Shown piece by piece: positions 1-9,416 of a stretch of 64,000 nt of DNA. Source of the DNA: Chloroflexota bacterium (lineage in GTDB: Bacteria; Chloroflexota; JAJPGV01); NCBI GenBank assembly GCA_021325635.1, contig JAJPGV010000061.1, forward strand, positions 1 to 64,000, read 5' to 3'. Each line of letters opens with the position of its first letter. Positions within the stretch are counted from its first letter, which is position 1. The notes below the pieces were generated by a model that was not told the origin of the DNA, did no database searches, and was given only the letters and a program-made list of their open reading frames with translations. Position numbers and translations under genes: made by a program.

Positions 1-612
1 CCGACTGACACCGCAACGGCGACGCCGACCGACACCCCAACGCCGACCCCGACGAACACCCCAACGGCAACCCTGACCAACACCCCGACCGCAACGCCAA
101 CCAACACGGCAACGGCAACCCCAACCGACACCCCAACGGCGACCGCGACGAACACCGCAACGCCGACGGCAACCAACACGCCGACGGTGACCCCGACGGA
201 CACCGCAACGGCGACGCCGACCAACACGCCGACGGCGACGCCCACGAATACCGCGTCAGCGACGCCGACCAACACCCCGACCGCAACGCCGACCGACACG
301 GCAACGCCGGTGCCGACCGTGACGCCGACCGCCACACCGACCAACACGCCGACTACGATCCCGACGGCGACCAGCACGGCGAGCCCGACGGCGACGAGCA
401 CAGCGACGGCGACCCCAACCAACACGCCGACGGTGACGGCGACCAACACCCCAACGCCGACGCCGACCAACACCCCAACGGCCACGGCGACCAATACCCC
501 AACCAACACCCCGACGGCTACGCCAACGAATACGCCGCCGCCGTCGGCGACGCCGACCGCGACTCGTACGAATACGCCGACCGCCACACCAACGAGCACG
601 GCTACGCCTCCG
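1..612 (+). repeat. Pro-Thr coding low-complexity repeat
   Basis: Degenerate tandem repeat of roughly 12-24 bp units (consensus like ACGCCGACCAACACC) in coding frame 1, encoding alternating Pro/Thr with Asn, Asp and Ala. Units differ at synonymous and at Asn/Asp/Ala positions, so the repeat is old or selected at protein level. Its left edge lies outside the window and copy number may vary between strains. Confidence 0.85.
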
Positions 613-2025
613 CCGGCCAGCGGGCAGATCATGCTCAGCCCCAACAGCGGGCTGGCAGGCTCTCAGGTATCGATCTATGGCAGTGGGTTCGGTTCCAACA
701 GGACGATCACCCTCACCTTTGACGGCGCCGCGGTGAGCTTCATCAACGGCCCGTCGTTCAACTCGGGCACAAAGCTGTGCTCCAGCGCAGCCGATGGCAC
801 CTTCACCTGCACCTTCGCGGTGCCGCCGGCGTCCACGGGTGCGCATACCGTGGCGGTCAGCGATGGGCTTGTAAGTGGCTCCGCCGGCTACACGGTCACC
901 GTCGTTCCCCCGGCGCCCAGGTCGATCACGGTGAGCTCGGTTTCACCGGCCTATGGCCGGCCCACCGGAGGGAACACGGTCCGAATCATCGGGAAGAACT
1001 TCACAAACTCCACGGCGGTCCTGTTCGGAACAGCTGCTGGTACGGTCATGTCCACCAATTCCACAGGGACGGTCATCACCGTCAAGCCGCCCGCCGGGGT
1101 CGGCGCGGTCCACGTGCAGGTGCTTGGCATCAATGGGACGAGCGACAACACTACTCCCGAAAGCCTGTACAGCTACGGCCCGGTGGTGAGAGACATCACC
1201 CCACCGGTCGGACCGGCCGGAGGCGGGAACATGGTGACGCTCATCGGCCACAACTTCCTGGGGGTGACCAGCGTCACCTTCGGGAACTTGCCGTCGATTA
1301 CCAGCGGATTGGTCATCAGTAAGAACGGCACTACGCTCAAAGTGAGGGCACCCGCTGCCCCTGCAGGCACGGGAGGGGTGCACGTCGTCGCCACGGCACC
1401 CAATAGCGGCAGCCTGAGCGCCGGCAGCAGCGACGCCAGCGGTGATGGCAGCTATTACAGCTATGGAGCGGCCGTTACGCAGGTGAGTCCCAATGTTGGC
1501 CCAAGTGACGGCGGAAACAGGGTCACGATTTCGGGTCGTGGGTTCAAGTCGGCTACGTCGATCGCCATTGGCGGCACCACCATCAGCTTGCCTGCAGCCG
1601 GCATCATCGTTACGGATAGGACGATTGTCATCCGCTCCATGCCGGCGCAGCTGGATACGGATCCTGGCCAGGTGGACATCGTCGTCACTGGCCCCGGCGG
1701 GAGCAGTCCCGTGGTAGCAGACGATAAGTACGCGTACGGGCCGGTAATTCGGGCTATTTCGCCGCGGTTCGGATTCCCGTCCACGTCCAAGAGAATCACC
1801 ATCACCGGCCGGAATTTCACGGGCGCCACGTCCATTAAGTTCGGCACCACCGCAGTACCGCTGGCACCGGCGAGCGCTCCTGGGCAGCCGGGCGTTCAAG
1901 CCAACGGCCGGACCATTATCCTGACGACTGTTCCTGCCCACGCTCCTGGCACGGTGAACGTAACGGTTACGAACCCGGACGGCACCAGCCCGGTCAGCTC
2001 GAAGATGACCTTCGACTTCTACTAG
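1..2025 (+). CDS. Pro-Thr-repeat, IPT/TIG-domain surface protein (5' partial)
   Basis: The frame is open from base 1, so the true start lies outside the window; an internal ATG at 187 is not a credible start. About the first 205 visible residues are a degenerate TPT(N/D/A)TPTAT repeat. Five Ig-like units follow, beginning near nt 625, 928, 1189, 1477 and 1744. The last four open with a V/I-SP-x-x-G-P-x-GG-type strand and most close with a YSYG/YAYGP motif, which is typical of IPT/TIG folds. Proteins of this build are usually secreted and use the PT stretch as an extended, possibly glycosylated stalk (family knowledge). No sorting signal, transmembrane segment or catalytic domain is visible at the C-terminus, which ends right after the last IPT unit. 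The function is probably adhesion or cell-surface display; the partner is unknown. Confidence 0.85.
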   Translation, partial: PTDTATATPTDTPTPTPTNTPTATLTNTPTATPTNTATATPTDTPTATATNTATPTATNTPTVTPTDTATATPTNTPTATPTNTASATPTNTPTATPTDTATPVPTVTPTATPTNTPTTIPTATSTASPTATSTATATPTNTPTVTATNTPTPTPTNTPTATATNTPTNTPTATPTNTPPPSATPTATRTNTPTATPTSTATPPPASGQIMLSPNSGLAGSQVSIYGSGFGSNRTITLTFDGAAVSFINGPSFNSGTKLCSSAADGTFTCTFAVPPASTGAHTVAVSDGLVSGSAGYTVTVVPPAPRSITVSSVSPAYGRPTGGNTVRIIGKNFTNSTAVLFGTAAGTVMSTNSTGTVITVKPPAGVGAVHVQVLGINGTSDNTTPESLYSYGPVVRDITPPVGPAGGGNMVTLIGHNFLGVTSVTFGNLPSITSGLVISKNGTTLKVRAPAAPAGTGGVHVVATAPNSGSLSAGSSDASGDGSYYSYGAAVTQVSPNVGPSDGGNRVTISGRGFKSATSIAIGGTTISLPAAGIIVTDRTIVIRSMPAQLDTDPGQVDIVVTGPGGSSPVVADDKYAYGPVIRAISPRFGFPSTSKRITITGRNFTGATSIKFGTTAVPLAPASAPGQPGVQANGRTIILTTVPAHAPGTVNVTVTNPDGTSPVSSKMTFDFY

Positions 2026-2069
2026 AGTCGACGACGCGAGAAGGTGGAACGTTAGGCCAGCGGGAAGCC

Positions 2070-2519
2070 TTAAGCGCGGTGTGGTGGCGCCCCAGTGATC
2101 TCCTCGTAAGTGGGCGTTGGCATGCCCGCTCGCCAGCTTGCATCGCGAATCTCGAGCATATTGCCCGAAGGATCCAGGATGTACATTTCTCGGCCGGTGA
2201 AGAACCCCTTTTCACGGTAGACGATCGGCTCGGCGAGGGGCACGCCCTGTTCGTGGACGAGCTGCACCGCCCTTTCCCATTCCTCGGGAGCGACCTCGAA
2301 GGCGTGATGCAGCCGGTTGTCCTGCTGAGGGCTGCGTCGCAGCGGTTCCTTGCGCTCACAGAGCAGGATGTTGTGGCCGGCGACGGCGAAGCAGGACATC
2401 GTCGATGAGCCCAGCCGCCCCTTGAATTCGAGGCCCAGGACCTCACCGTAGAAGCGCTCGCTCTCCGCCAGATCGTTCACCGGGATGGACCAGTGGGTAA
2501 CTCCCCGAATCTTCAGCAT
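2070..2519 (-). CDS. VOC (glyoxalase/bleomycin-resistance) family protein
   Basis: 149 residues, the usual size for a single-subunit vicinal-oxygen-chelate protein with two beta-alpha-beta-beta-beta modules. The N-terminal module opens with a GVTHWSIPVNDLAESERFY stretch (His9 is a likely metal ligand). The second module has a LHHAFEV strand and ends in MYILDPSGNMLEI, whose final Glu is the usual fourth ligand position. Such proteins are metal-dependent lyases, isomerases, dioxygenases or drug-binding proteins; the substrate cannot be told from sequence. It sits 36 bp downstream of the PD-(D/E)XK gene on the same strand and may share its transcript. The ATG start fits family N-termini. Confidence 0.85.
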   Translation of the reverse strand: MLKIRGVTHWSIPVNDLAESERFYGEVLGLEFKGRLGSSTMSCFAVAGHNILLCERKEPLRRSPQQDNRLHHAFEVAPEEWERAVQLVHEQGVPLAEPIVYREKGFFTGREMYILDPSGNMLEIRDASWRAGMPTPTYEEITGAPPHRA

Positions 2520-2555
2520 GCTTGCCTTCGTCCTATCGGAGATCGGTTGCAGGCA

Positions 2556-2999
2556 TCATGACCAAGCGGAGGAGTTGATCAGCAAGGGCGGCTGGACGTG
2601 CTTTTCCAATGGAAGGCCGAAATACAGCCTCAGCCAATCCTCCAGGTCCTCGATATCGACCGCCTTGCCGCTCGAGATCAGGTAATAGCGCATGTTCGGG
2701 GAGAAGCCTTTACCGCTGATGACCACGATGCCGCGGATGGGCCAGGCATCGATGTCGCTGAGGATGGCGGGAATCTTTTCCTCGGCGGTGCCGGTCGTGC
2801 CCTGGAACTTGCACTCCACACCAAGCCGGCCCTTGGTCTCCGGGTGCGTCAACACCACGTCGATGTTCCTCACCGCACCCCATAGCCGCCGCCCCACCTT
2901 CACCTGCTCCTGGCAGTCGAGGCCCAGCTTTTCCGCCACTGCCAGCACCTGGGCCACCAGTCCCGCGCCGGTGCTGACGGCGTACGCACGGCCGGGCAC
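2556..2999 (-). CDS. PD-(D/E)XK-superfamily nuclease paired with Dam methylase
   Basis: 147 residues. The centre carries a PD-(D/E)XK signature: Asp47 in NIDVVL, then Glu62-Cys-Lys64 in GVECKFQ about 14 residues later, with an upstream Glu31. This matches the restriction-endonuclease-like nuclease core. The GTG start (2999-2997) directly abuts the TGA stop of the Dam-type methylase (3002-3000), so the two should be translationally coupled. The arrangement suggests a restriction-modification pair in which this protein cleaves, probably at the site the methylase protects. It is shorter than classical DpnII/MboI enzymes and shows no separate recognition domain, so it might instead be a methyl-dependent or nicking nuclease, or an accessory factor. 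Confidence 0.65.
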   Translation of the reverse strand: MPGRAYAVSTGAGLVAQVLAVAEKLGLDCQEQVKVGRRLWGAVRNIDVVLTHPETKGRLGVECKFQGTTGTAEEKIPAILSDIDAWPIRGIVVISGKGFSPNMRYYLISSGKAVDIEDLEDWLRLYFGLPLEKHVQPPLLINSSAWS

Positions 3000-3893
3000 T
3001 CAGATTTCCCCCGGCGGCGGGTAGTTAGTGACAATCAGCTCCGCCACTCCTCCTCGGCGATCGGCGCGGCTGTTTATCATACGATTGGCGGTCGCGACGG
3101 ACAGGTTGAAGCCCTGGTACAGCCGCCGCAGCAGCAGGGTGTCATGGTTGTTCAGCAGGAAGCGAGCGCCGCGCCGGTCGAGGTCGTGCAGCGCCTGGGC
3201 AAGCTGCACCTGATCCGATTCTTCGAATGAGTCCTTGGTGTAACGGGTGAAGTTGGCCGTCGCGCTGAGCGGCTGGTAGGGGGGATCGAGGTAAACGAAG
3301 TCCCCTGGCCCCGCCTTGGAGAGCGCGGAATCATACGATTCCACGCCGATATGCGCGTGCTGGAGCAGCTGTGAGACGCTCTTCAGGTTGGCCGGATCGA
3401 AGACGCGGGGAGGGGTCTTGTAGCGTCCGCGAGGCACGTTGAACTGACCCTTGCTGTTCACTCGATACAGGCCGTTGTAACACCACTTATTCAAATAGAT
3501 GAAGCGCGAAGCCCGGCGGACCTTGGTCAGCTCGCTCGGCTGCAGGTTGCGAACGAAGTAGTAGTGCTCTTCGGTGGGCTGGTGGCGGCTCAGGCTGGCC
3601 AGCAGCTCGTCCAGATGATCGCGTATGACCTCGTAAGCGTTGATGAGCTCTTCGTTCAGGTCGGAGAGGACGGCTCGCTGTGGCTGCAGGTGAAAGAACA
3701 CCGCGCCTCCGCCCAGGAAGGGCTCGAAGTAGCGATGGTAGGTCCCGTCAGGGGGAAAGAACGGGTCGAGCTGGCTCAGGAGCTGCCCCTTGCCGCCGGC
3801 CCATTTGACGAAGGGTGAAGCGGCGAGCCGCTGGCGAGGTGCTGCGGCGGCGGGGACGTCGTCCGTCGACACTGGCACTGCGGCCGCCTGCAT
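3000..3893 (-). CDS. dam: Dam-type DNA N6-adenine methyltransferase (D12 class)
   Basis: 297 residues, typical for the D12/Dam family (about 270-300). The AdoMet-binding motif is FVKWAGGKGQLL (residues 28-39) followed by the YFEPFLGGGAVFF region, and the catalytic DPPY motif is at 203-206. The order (motif X, motif I, recognition domain, motif IV) is alpha-class, as in E. coli Dam and M.DpnII, which methylate adenine in GATC. GATC is therefore the likely but unproven target. The first 24 residues are Ala/Pro-rich and may not be translated. The gene is transcribed just ahead of, and abuts, a PD-(D/E)XK nuclease gene, which favours a restriction-modification role over an orphan methylase. Confidence 0.9.
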   Translation of the reverse strand: MQAAAVPVSTDDVPAAAAPRQRLAASPFVKWAGGKGQLLSQLDPFFPPDGTYHRYFEPFLGGGAVFFHLQPQRAVLSDLNEELINAYEVIRDHLDELLASLSRHQPTEEHYYFVRNLQPSELTKVRRASRFIYLNKWCYNGLYRVNSKGQFNVPRGRYKTPPRVFDPANLKSVSQLLQHAHIGVESYDSALSKAGPGDFVYLDPPYQPLSATANFTRYTKDSFEESDQVQLAQALHDLDRRGARFLLNNHDTLLLRRLYQGFNLSVATANRMINSRADRRGGVAELIVTNYPPPGEI

Positions 3894-3958
3894 CGCAGCG
3901 ACTATAGCAGAGCCCCCCGCGGCGAACAGCCCAGGCTCAGCAGCGTTGGGCGGCCGTC

Positions 3959-5989
3959 TCAGGTAGCAATACGCTCCACCTCTACCTTATTAGAGAAGAA
4001 CACCGCGCCGCCGCCCATGTCGGCGATGCGGTCGGGAGTGGTTTGGTTCACGCCGCCGCCGCCGGGCATCTTGCTGGCCCACCATACGCCCTGACTCACC
4101 ACCACACCCGGCTGCACGGCGTCGGTGATGTGCGCGTACAGCTCAACGGCGCCGCGCTTGTTCCAGGCGCGCACCAGGTCGCCCTCCTGGATGCCCCGCT
4201 CGCGCGCATCGGCCGCGCTCAGCTGCAGCGTGGGGCGTCCCTCCCGTTCGATCAGCGCATCCACGCCGGCCAGGGTGGAGTTGAGGAAGTGATGATTGGG
4301 TGGGGTAACCAGCGTGAGGCCCTGGTCCGGCTCCGGCAGGGGCACGTAGGATGGCAGCGGATCGAAGCCATCCCGGGCCATTTGCTCTGAGTAGAAGAAC
4401 GTCGTGGGCACGTGCTTGCTGGGAGCGTTGAGCCGGACGACATGCTCGCGCCGCAGCCGATCGAGGGTCACGTCCTCCAGGTGGGGATTCGCGGGGAAGT
4501 CCAGCGCCTGTCGCATGATGTCCTCTGGGGAGTCGGCAAAGCATTCGTCCTCGAAGCCCATGGCGCGGGCCAGCAGCCGGAACACGTCCAGGTTGGACTT
4601 GGACTCACCCACTGGCTCAATCGCCGGCTCGGCCATGGCGGAGCGCAGGTGCCAGTAGGAGCGGTACAGGTCGGTGTGCTCCCAGGCGCTGGTCGCCGGC
4701 AGCACGACGTCGGCGTAGCGGCAGGTGTCGGTCATGACGACGTCGTGGACGGCCAGGAACAGATCCTCGCGGCTAAGGCCTCGCAGCACCTTGGCCTGGC
4801 TGGGAGCGACGGCGGCCGGGTTCGAGTTGTACACGTACATGGCCATGACGGGCGGGTCGCTCACCTCCAGCAGAGTTTTGCCCAGCTCGTTCATATTGAT
4901 CGTCCTGGGCAGGCGCCCGTGCGCCGCCCGGGGCATGAGGTCGGGCCGGGTGACGGCCATCTCGTTGAAGGCGTGGTAGCCGCTGTTGCTCTTCATGCAG
5001 CCGCCGCCTCGATGGAGCCAGGCGCCGGTAAGCGCTGGCAGGCAGGCGATATTCCGAACGCACATGCCGCCGTTGTCGTGGTGCTGGATGCCGTTGCCGA
5101 TGCGGATGAACGACGGCTGACGCGTGGCGTACTCGCGGGCCAGCCGGCGGATGTCTTCCATCGGGACGCCTGTGATGGCCGCCACGTCGCCGGGAGGATA
5201 GGCCTCGAGGCGGCTGCACAGCTCCTCGAAGCCCACCGTGTGCTCGGCAATGTACGCGGCGTCGTACAGCCTCTCGGCCACGATCACGTGCATCAGGCCG
5301 AGCGCCAGCGCCCCGTCCGTTCCGGGCTTGATGGGAATGAACCAATCCGCGGCGTCGCCGGTCTTGTTGCGGTGCACGTCGATGACGACGAAGCGAGCGC
5401 CTTTACGGCGGGCCTGCTGCACATAGGCCATCTGGTGGACGTTGGCGCTGACCAGGTTGGCGCCCCAGGCAATGATGTAGCGGGACTCGGACGTCTCTTC
5501 CGGGTCCACTCCCCTGTTGCTGCCGTTGGTGTAGCAGTAGCCCACGTTGCCGGCGATGGAGCAGATGCTGCGCAGCAGCTGTGAAGCTCCCAGCCGGTAG
5601 AAGAAACGATGGCCCACGTTGTAGTTGACGATGCCCATGGTGCCGGCGTAGCTGTAGGGCAAGATGGACTCGGCCCCGTAGCTGGCCGCCACGTCCTTGA
5701 ACCGGCCGGCGATGGTGCCGATGGCCTCGTCCCAGCCAATGGGCTCGAACGCTCCGGCGCCCTTCGGGCCGATGCGTTTCAGCGGCTGGGTGAGCCGGTT
5801 GGGGCCATGCACGCGCAGATGGTCGAAGGCTACCTTCGAGCAGATGTGGCCCCTGGTCACGGGATGGTCCGGATCGCCGCCCACGGCCACCAGCCGTCCG
5901 TCCTTCACGTAACCCAGCAGTCCGCAGGCGTCGGGGCAGTCGAAAGCGCAGATAGAGCGCCGGACGTCGTCGTAGTCCAGGCGTTTCAC
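3959..5989 (-). CDS. Molybdopterin/tungstopterin oxidoreductase, [4Fe-4S] (formate dehydrogenase-like superfamily)
   Basis: 676 residues. The N-terminus holds a [4Fe-4S] binding set Cys14-x3-Cys18-x3-Cys22 and Cys50 (ICAFDCPDACG ... GHICSK), followed by a bis-MGD catalytic domain and a C-terminal dinucleotide-binding domain (from about residue 555, ending near VNQTTPDRIADMG). This is the DMSO-reductase/formate-dehydrogenase superfamily. No Tat signal is visible, so a cytoplasmic enzyme is likely. No FeS or membrane subunit is adjacent, so it probably works alone or with an unlinked partner. The substrate cannot be assigned. The window also encodes a TupAB tungstate/molybdate uptake system and a ModE-like regulator, consistent with Mo/W cofactor supply. 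A divergent regulator gene lies 80 bp away with a perfect palindrome between them. Confidence 0.88.
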   Translation of the reverse strand: MKRLDYDDVRRSICAFDCPDACGLLGYVKDGRLVAVGGDPDHPVTRGHICSKVAFDHLRVHGPNRLTQPLKRIGPKGAGAFEPIGWDEAIGTIAGRFKDVAASYGAESILPYSYAGTMGIVNYNVGHRFFYRLGASQLLRSICSIAGNVGYCYTNGSNRGVDPEETSESRYIIAWGANLVSANVHQMAYVQQARRKGARFVVIDVHRNKTGDAADWFIPIKPGTDGALALGLMHVIVAERLYDAAYIAEHTVGFEELCSRLEAYPPGDVAAITGVPMEDIRRLAREYATRQPSFIRIGNGIQHHDNGGMCVRNIACLPALTGAWLHRGGGCMKSNSGYHAFNEMAVTRPDLMPRAAHGRLPRTINMNELGKTLLEVSDPPVMAMYVYNSNPAAVAPSQAKVLRGLSREDLFLAVHDVVMTDTCRYADVVLPATSAWEHTDLYRSYWHLRSAMAEPAIEPVGESKSNLDVFRLLARAMGFEDECFADSPEDIMRQALDFPANPHLEDVTLDRLRREHVVRLNAPSKHVPTTFFYSEQMARDGFDPLPSYVPLPEPDQGLTLVTPPNHHFLNSTLAGVDALIEREGRPTLQLSAADARERGIQEGDLVRAWNKRGAVELYAHITDAVQPGVVVSQGVWWASKMPGGGGVNQTTPDRIADMGGGAVFFSNKVEVERIAT

Positions 5990-6026
5990 GGCAATTCCGA
6001 GTATAGGTGGGCCGTGCCAGGCATCC

Positions 6027-6041
6027 CATTACCTGGTAATG
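6027..6041. promoter_or_regulatory. Palindromic operator candidate between divergent genes
   Basis: CATTACCTGGTAATG is a perfect 7-1-7 palindrome in the 80-bp gap between the molybdopterin oxidoreductase (start 5989, minus) and the BTAD regulator (start 6070, plus). Its position suits a dimeric repressor or activator acting on either promoter. The cognate factor is unknown; BTAD/OmpR-type domains usually bind direct repeats rather than palindromes. Confidence 0.45.
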
Positions 6042-6069
6042 CGAGAGGTCGGTTCATATAGTTCAGCTA

Positions 6070-9000
6070 ATGGCTGTCCGCGCACTGGGGAGCCGCAGGC
6101 CGGCCGCGCCCCTGATCTCCACGAAGATCGCCATCCCTCGAAAGAGGGGTGACGTCTTACGCCGCACGCGGCTGGTGGACGCCATCCACAACGCCATCGA
6201 CCGCCAGCTGTTCCTCGTGGTTGCGCCTGCCGGGTACGGCAAGACGACGCTGCTGGTCGACTTTGCCTCGGACAGCGACATCCCGGTGTGCTGGTATTCG
6301 CTGACCCCGCAGGACGCCGAGCCCGCGGTCTTCCTGGACTACCTCGTGGCCAGCATCGAGGCTCGCTTTCCTCGCTTCGGCGCGGAGACGCGGCGGGTCA
6401 TGGCCCAGGTTTCCAATTTCCGGACCGACGCTTTCTCGGTCGTGGCCGCGCTGATCAATGAGATCCAGGAGCGCATTCCCGAGTACTTCGCGGTCGTTCT
6501 GGACGACTACCACGAGGTCAGCGAGAGCCGCGAGATCAGCGAGCTGGTGGATGCGCTGCTGAAGCATGCGCCGGAGAACCTGCAGCTCATCGTCTCGTCG
6601 CGCACCATGCCCCACCTGCAGCTGGCGAGATTGGCCGCCTTGCGGCAGGCGGGAGGTGTGGGCGCCAACGACCTGCGCTTTACCTCCGACGAGGTCCGCG
6701 ACCTCATGCGCGAGAGCTTCGAGACCGAGCTCCCACCCAAGGTCGTGGAGGAGCTCACGCTGCGATCGGAAGGCTGGATCACAGGCATCATCCTGACCAC
6801 CCACACCATGTGGCAGGGCCTGTTCGAGAGCATGATCCAGAACTCGGGACAGGAGCAGCTCTACAGCTATCTGGCGAACGAGGTGTTCGAGCGGCAGGAC
6901 CCAGAGGTGCAGGCGTTCCTGCTGGCCACTTCAATCCTGGACGACATGGAGCCAGCCATCGCCGGAGCCCTGGCGGGGGTGAGCCGGGCGAACGAGCTGT
7001 TCGTTCAGCTGAAGGAAGGCAACCTTTTCGTCACCGAGCTACAGACCCGCAAGCGGGTCTATCGCTACCATCATCTGTTCCGCGACTTCCTTCGCGCGCG
7101 CTTGGACCGCGAAGGGCCCGACGATCGAGCTCGGTTGGAGCGCGCGGCCGGGCTTCTGTATCAGCAGCGCGGCCAGCACGAGCAGGCGATCGGCCATCTG
7201 CTGATGGCGGGCGAATTCGTCAGCGCGGCCGACTCAATCATTGCCATCGCAGAAGCGGTGTTCAACGCCGGGAGGCTGGACGCGCTCGCCCAATGGATCG
7301 ACACCCTGCCCGACGAGACTCGAACCCAGCGGCCGCGCTTGATGCTCTGGCGCGCCCAGGTCGCAATCCAGAAGGGGGAACTTCAGCTTGCGGTCACTAT
7401 CTGCCAGCGTGTCGAGGAGCATGCTCTGTCTCTCGGACAGGAGACGGAGGCGTGCGAAGCCAGGCTGCATCGTGCTGCGGCTCTGCGTCTGTTGGGAGAT
7501 ACTGAGCAGGCGGTCGAACTTTGTCAGCAGGTTCTGCAGACATTCGGCAACGAGGTCAGCCAGCGCCGGGCTTTTGCTCTCCGTGTTCTAGGCACGGCCT
7601 ACTGGCGCCTGGGAGAACTCGTGCTTTCTCGCGAGTGCGCTCTTGAGAGCCATCGCTTGTACGAGTCTCTGGGGGACAAAGCCGCTGCCGCCTATTTGCG
7701 AAACGACCTGGGTAACATTGCGAATTTTCTCGGAATGTTGGGTGAAGCCCGGCAACAGCTGGAACTCTCAGCTGCTTACTGGCGCCAGGTTGGCAACGTT
7801 GGCAGGCTTGGTCTCACTATCTCGAATCTAGGCTGGGTGGCATATCTCGAGGAGGATTACGGGGAAGCAATCCGGTTATTCGAGGAAGCTATTCGCTATG
7901 CCCAGGCCGGCTTGTTCACTTACGCCGAAGGTTTGGCGGCCTGCTCCCTGGGAGACGCATACCGTGATCTCGGCGAGTTCCGAAGGGCGGAGGCTGCATA
8001 TGACAAGGCCCACGACCTGGTACTCGAAGGTACTGACCGCGCAGAACTAGCTGTCGTCCTTAACTCAACGGCTCACAGTTATCGTCTTCAGGGTAAGCTG
8101 GCAAAGGCTGAAGGTGCGCTCCGACGGGCTCGGGCGAATGCTGCGGGGTATCGCCTCGCGCAGATTGATCTGACCAGCGGCATTTGCGCAGCGGAGCGAG
8201 GTAGCTACGCCCGCGCACTGCGGTTCTTGGAGACCGCGCTTCAATCGTTTCGGGTCGGTGGGGCGCGCTATGGCGTGGCGCGTGCGCTGTTTCACCTCGG
8301 CTTCGTCTTTTTCAAGCGCGGGGATTTGGAGCGCAGTGACGCGCTCCTCGAGGAATCGCTGTCGACATTGGAAGATCTCGGCTTCTCCCAGTTCTTCTCC
8401 GTGGATGCTCCGCGTTGCTTAGAGTTCGTCCAGCAGGCGGCGGACCGCGACATCGGAGGAGCGTTCCTGAAGACACTCCTGAACCGTGCGGTGCAGAAGC
8501 CATCGTTGCCCCGCGTCGAGCCGGCAGTCGCCTCTCAGAGCGTTGCCGGGCCTCGAATTCGAGTGCGCATGCTAGGGGCGCTGGAGGTAACCATGGATGG
8601 CCGCCAAGTTTCGCTTCGCCACTGGGGGACGCAGGCGGCGCGTGAGCTGTTTTTCTACCTGCTTCTTCACCGGGAAGGGGCGACGAAGGACAGATTGATG
8701 GACCTTCTGGCTCCGGAAGTGACTCCGTCTCGTGCGAATTCTCAGTTCCATGTGGCGGCCTATCGTCTTCGTCGGGCGCTTTACCGCGGCGCCCTGCAAT
8801 TCGATGGCACGCACTACCACCTCGATTCCGGTATGCAGCGCGAATGTGACGTAGATGTCTTTTGTGACGCGCTGGCCGCGGCAAAGAACGCCAAGCACGG
8901 CAGTGCTGAGGAAGCACTGGCGCTCCGCCGAGCCACCGAGGCCTACGGTGGCCGATTTCTCGAAGGTCTCTACTCAGAATGGATAGAGCAGGAGCAGCGC

Positions 9001-9306
9001 CGCCTGGAGAGCCAGTTCTTCGATGCCTGCAGCCGCCTTGCCTGGTCTTCTTTCCACGCAGGTGACTTTCGCGGGGCTCTGGCCACCGCAGAGCGTGCAC
9101 TCAATGAAGACGATAGCTTGCAGGATCTGCACGAGGTGGTCGTCAGGTCACTGCTGGCGCTGGATCGAAGAGGAGAAGCCACTCGACACCTGGAAGCGTA
9201 CGCCAAGTACCTGGACGAAGAGCTTGGCGCTGAGCTTCCTGAAGAGCTGCGCCGGATCCTGGATGCGGATACGGCAGGCAAGCCACGGCTGCTGCTTCGC
9301 CGTTAA
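6070..9306 (+). CDS. MalT/LuxR-like ATPase-TPR regulator with C-terminal BTAD (SARP-type) DNA-binding module
   Basis: 1078 residues. The N-terminal STAND-type NTPase has Walker A APAGYGKTT (residues 52-60) and a Walker-B-like FAVVLDDYHEV. A winged-helix/arm region and a long TPR array follow (about residues 350-800, repeated pairs such as EAIRLFEEAIRYAQ). The C-terminus, from about residue 829 (IRVRMLGALEV), is an OmpR-like winged helix followed by a bacterial transcriptional activation domain, as in SARP/AfsR regulators. TPR-STAND regulators act as ligand-gated switches (MalT). Just downstream is a small-peptide/DUF5317 operon whose upstream region has an 11-bp-spaced direct repeat of the SARP-site type, so that operon is the likely target. 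No strong Shine-Dalgarno precedes the ATG; the start is moderately certain. Confidence 0.85.
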   Translation: MAVRALGSRRPAAPLISTKIAIPRKRGDVLRRTRLVDAIHNAIDRQLFLVVAPAGYGKTTLLVDFASDSDIPVCWYSLTPQDAEPAVFLDYLVASIEARFPRFGAETRRVMAQVSNFRTDAFSVVAALINEIQERIPEYFAVVLDDYHEVSESREISELVDALLKHAPENLQLIVSSRTMPHLQLARLAALRQAGGVGANDLRFTSDEVRDLMRESFETELPPKVVEELTLRSEGWITGIILTTHTMWQGLFESMIQNSGQEQLYSYLANEVFERQDPEVQAFLLATSILDDMEPAIAGALAGVSRANELFVQLKEGNLFVTELQTRKRVYRYHHLFRDFLRARLDREGPDDRARLERAAGLLYQQRGQHEQAIGHLLMAGEFVSAADSIIAIAEAVFNAGRLDALAQWIDTLPDETRTQRPRLMLWRAQVAIQKGELQLAVTICQRVEEHALSLGQETEACEARLHRAAALRLLGDTEQAVELCQQVLQTFGNEVSQRRAFALRVLGTAYWRLGELVLSRECALESHRLYESLGDKAAAAYLRNDLGNIANFLGMLGEARQQLELSAAYWRQVGNVGRLGLTISNLGWVAYLEEDYGEAIRLFEEAIRYAQAGLFTYAEGLAACSLGDAYRDLGEFRRAEAAYDKAHDLVLEGTDRAELAVVLNSTAHSYRLQGKLAKAEGALRRARANAAGYRLAQIDLTSGICAAERGSYARALRFLETALQSFRVGGARYGVARALFHLGFVFFKRGDLERSDALLEESLSTLEDLGFSQFFSVDAPRCLEFVQQAADRDIGGAFLKTLLNRAVQKPSLPRVEPAVASQSVAGPRIRVRMLGALEVTMDGRQVSLRHWGTQAARELFFYLLLHREGATKDRLMDLLAPEVTPSRANSQFHVAAYRLRRALYRGALQFDGTHYHLDSGMQRECDVDVFCDALAAAKNAKHGSAEEALALRRATEAYGGRFLEGLYSEWIEQEQRRLESQFFDACSRLAWSSFHAGDFRGALATAERALNEDDSLQDLHEVVVRSLLALDRRGEATRHLEAYAKYLDEELGAELPEELRRILDADTAGKPRLLLRR

Positions 9307-9416
9307 GCCCACACTCACACTGCTGGGTGGTGGGACGCTACTTCCCTGCCGAGCCGAAAGTGGCATCGGCTGAGCCAAACACCGCGTTCCGTGCTCCGCG
9401 CGCCCCCGCGGATTTC

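Noticed and set aside
4412-5584. 390-aa plus-strand ORF opposite the molybdopterin oxidoreductase
   Set aside because: Antisense shadow of a clear conserved gene; composition is His/Val/Gly-rich with no domain. The same holds for other long opposite-strand ORFs, e.g. 30942-32330, 39259-40860 and 46691-47683.
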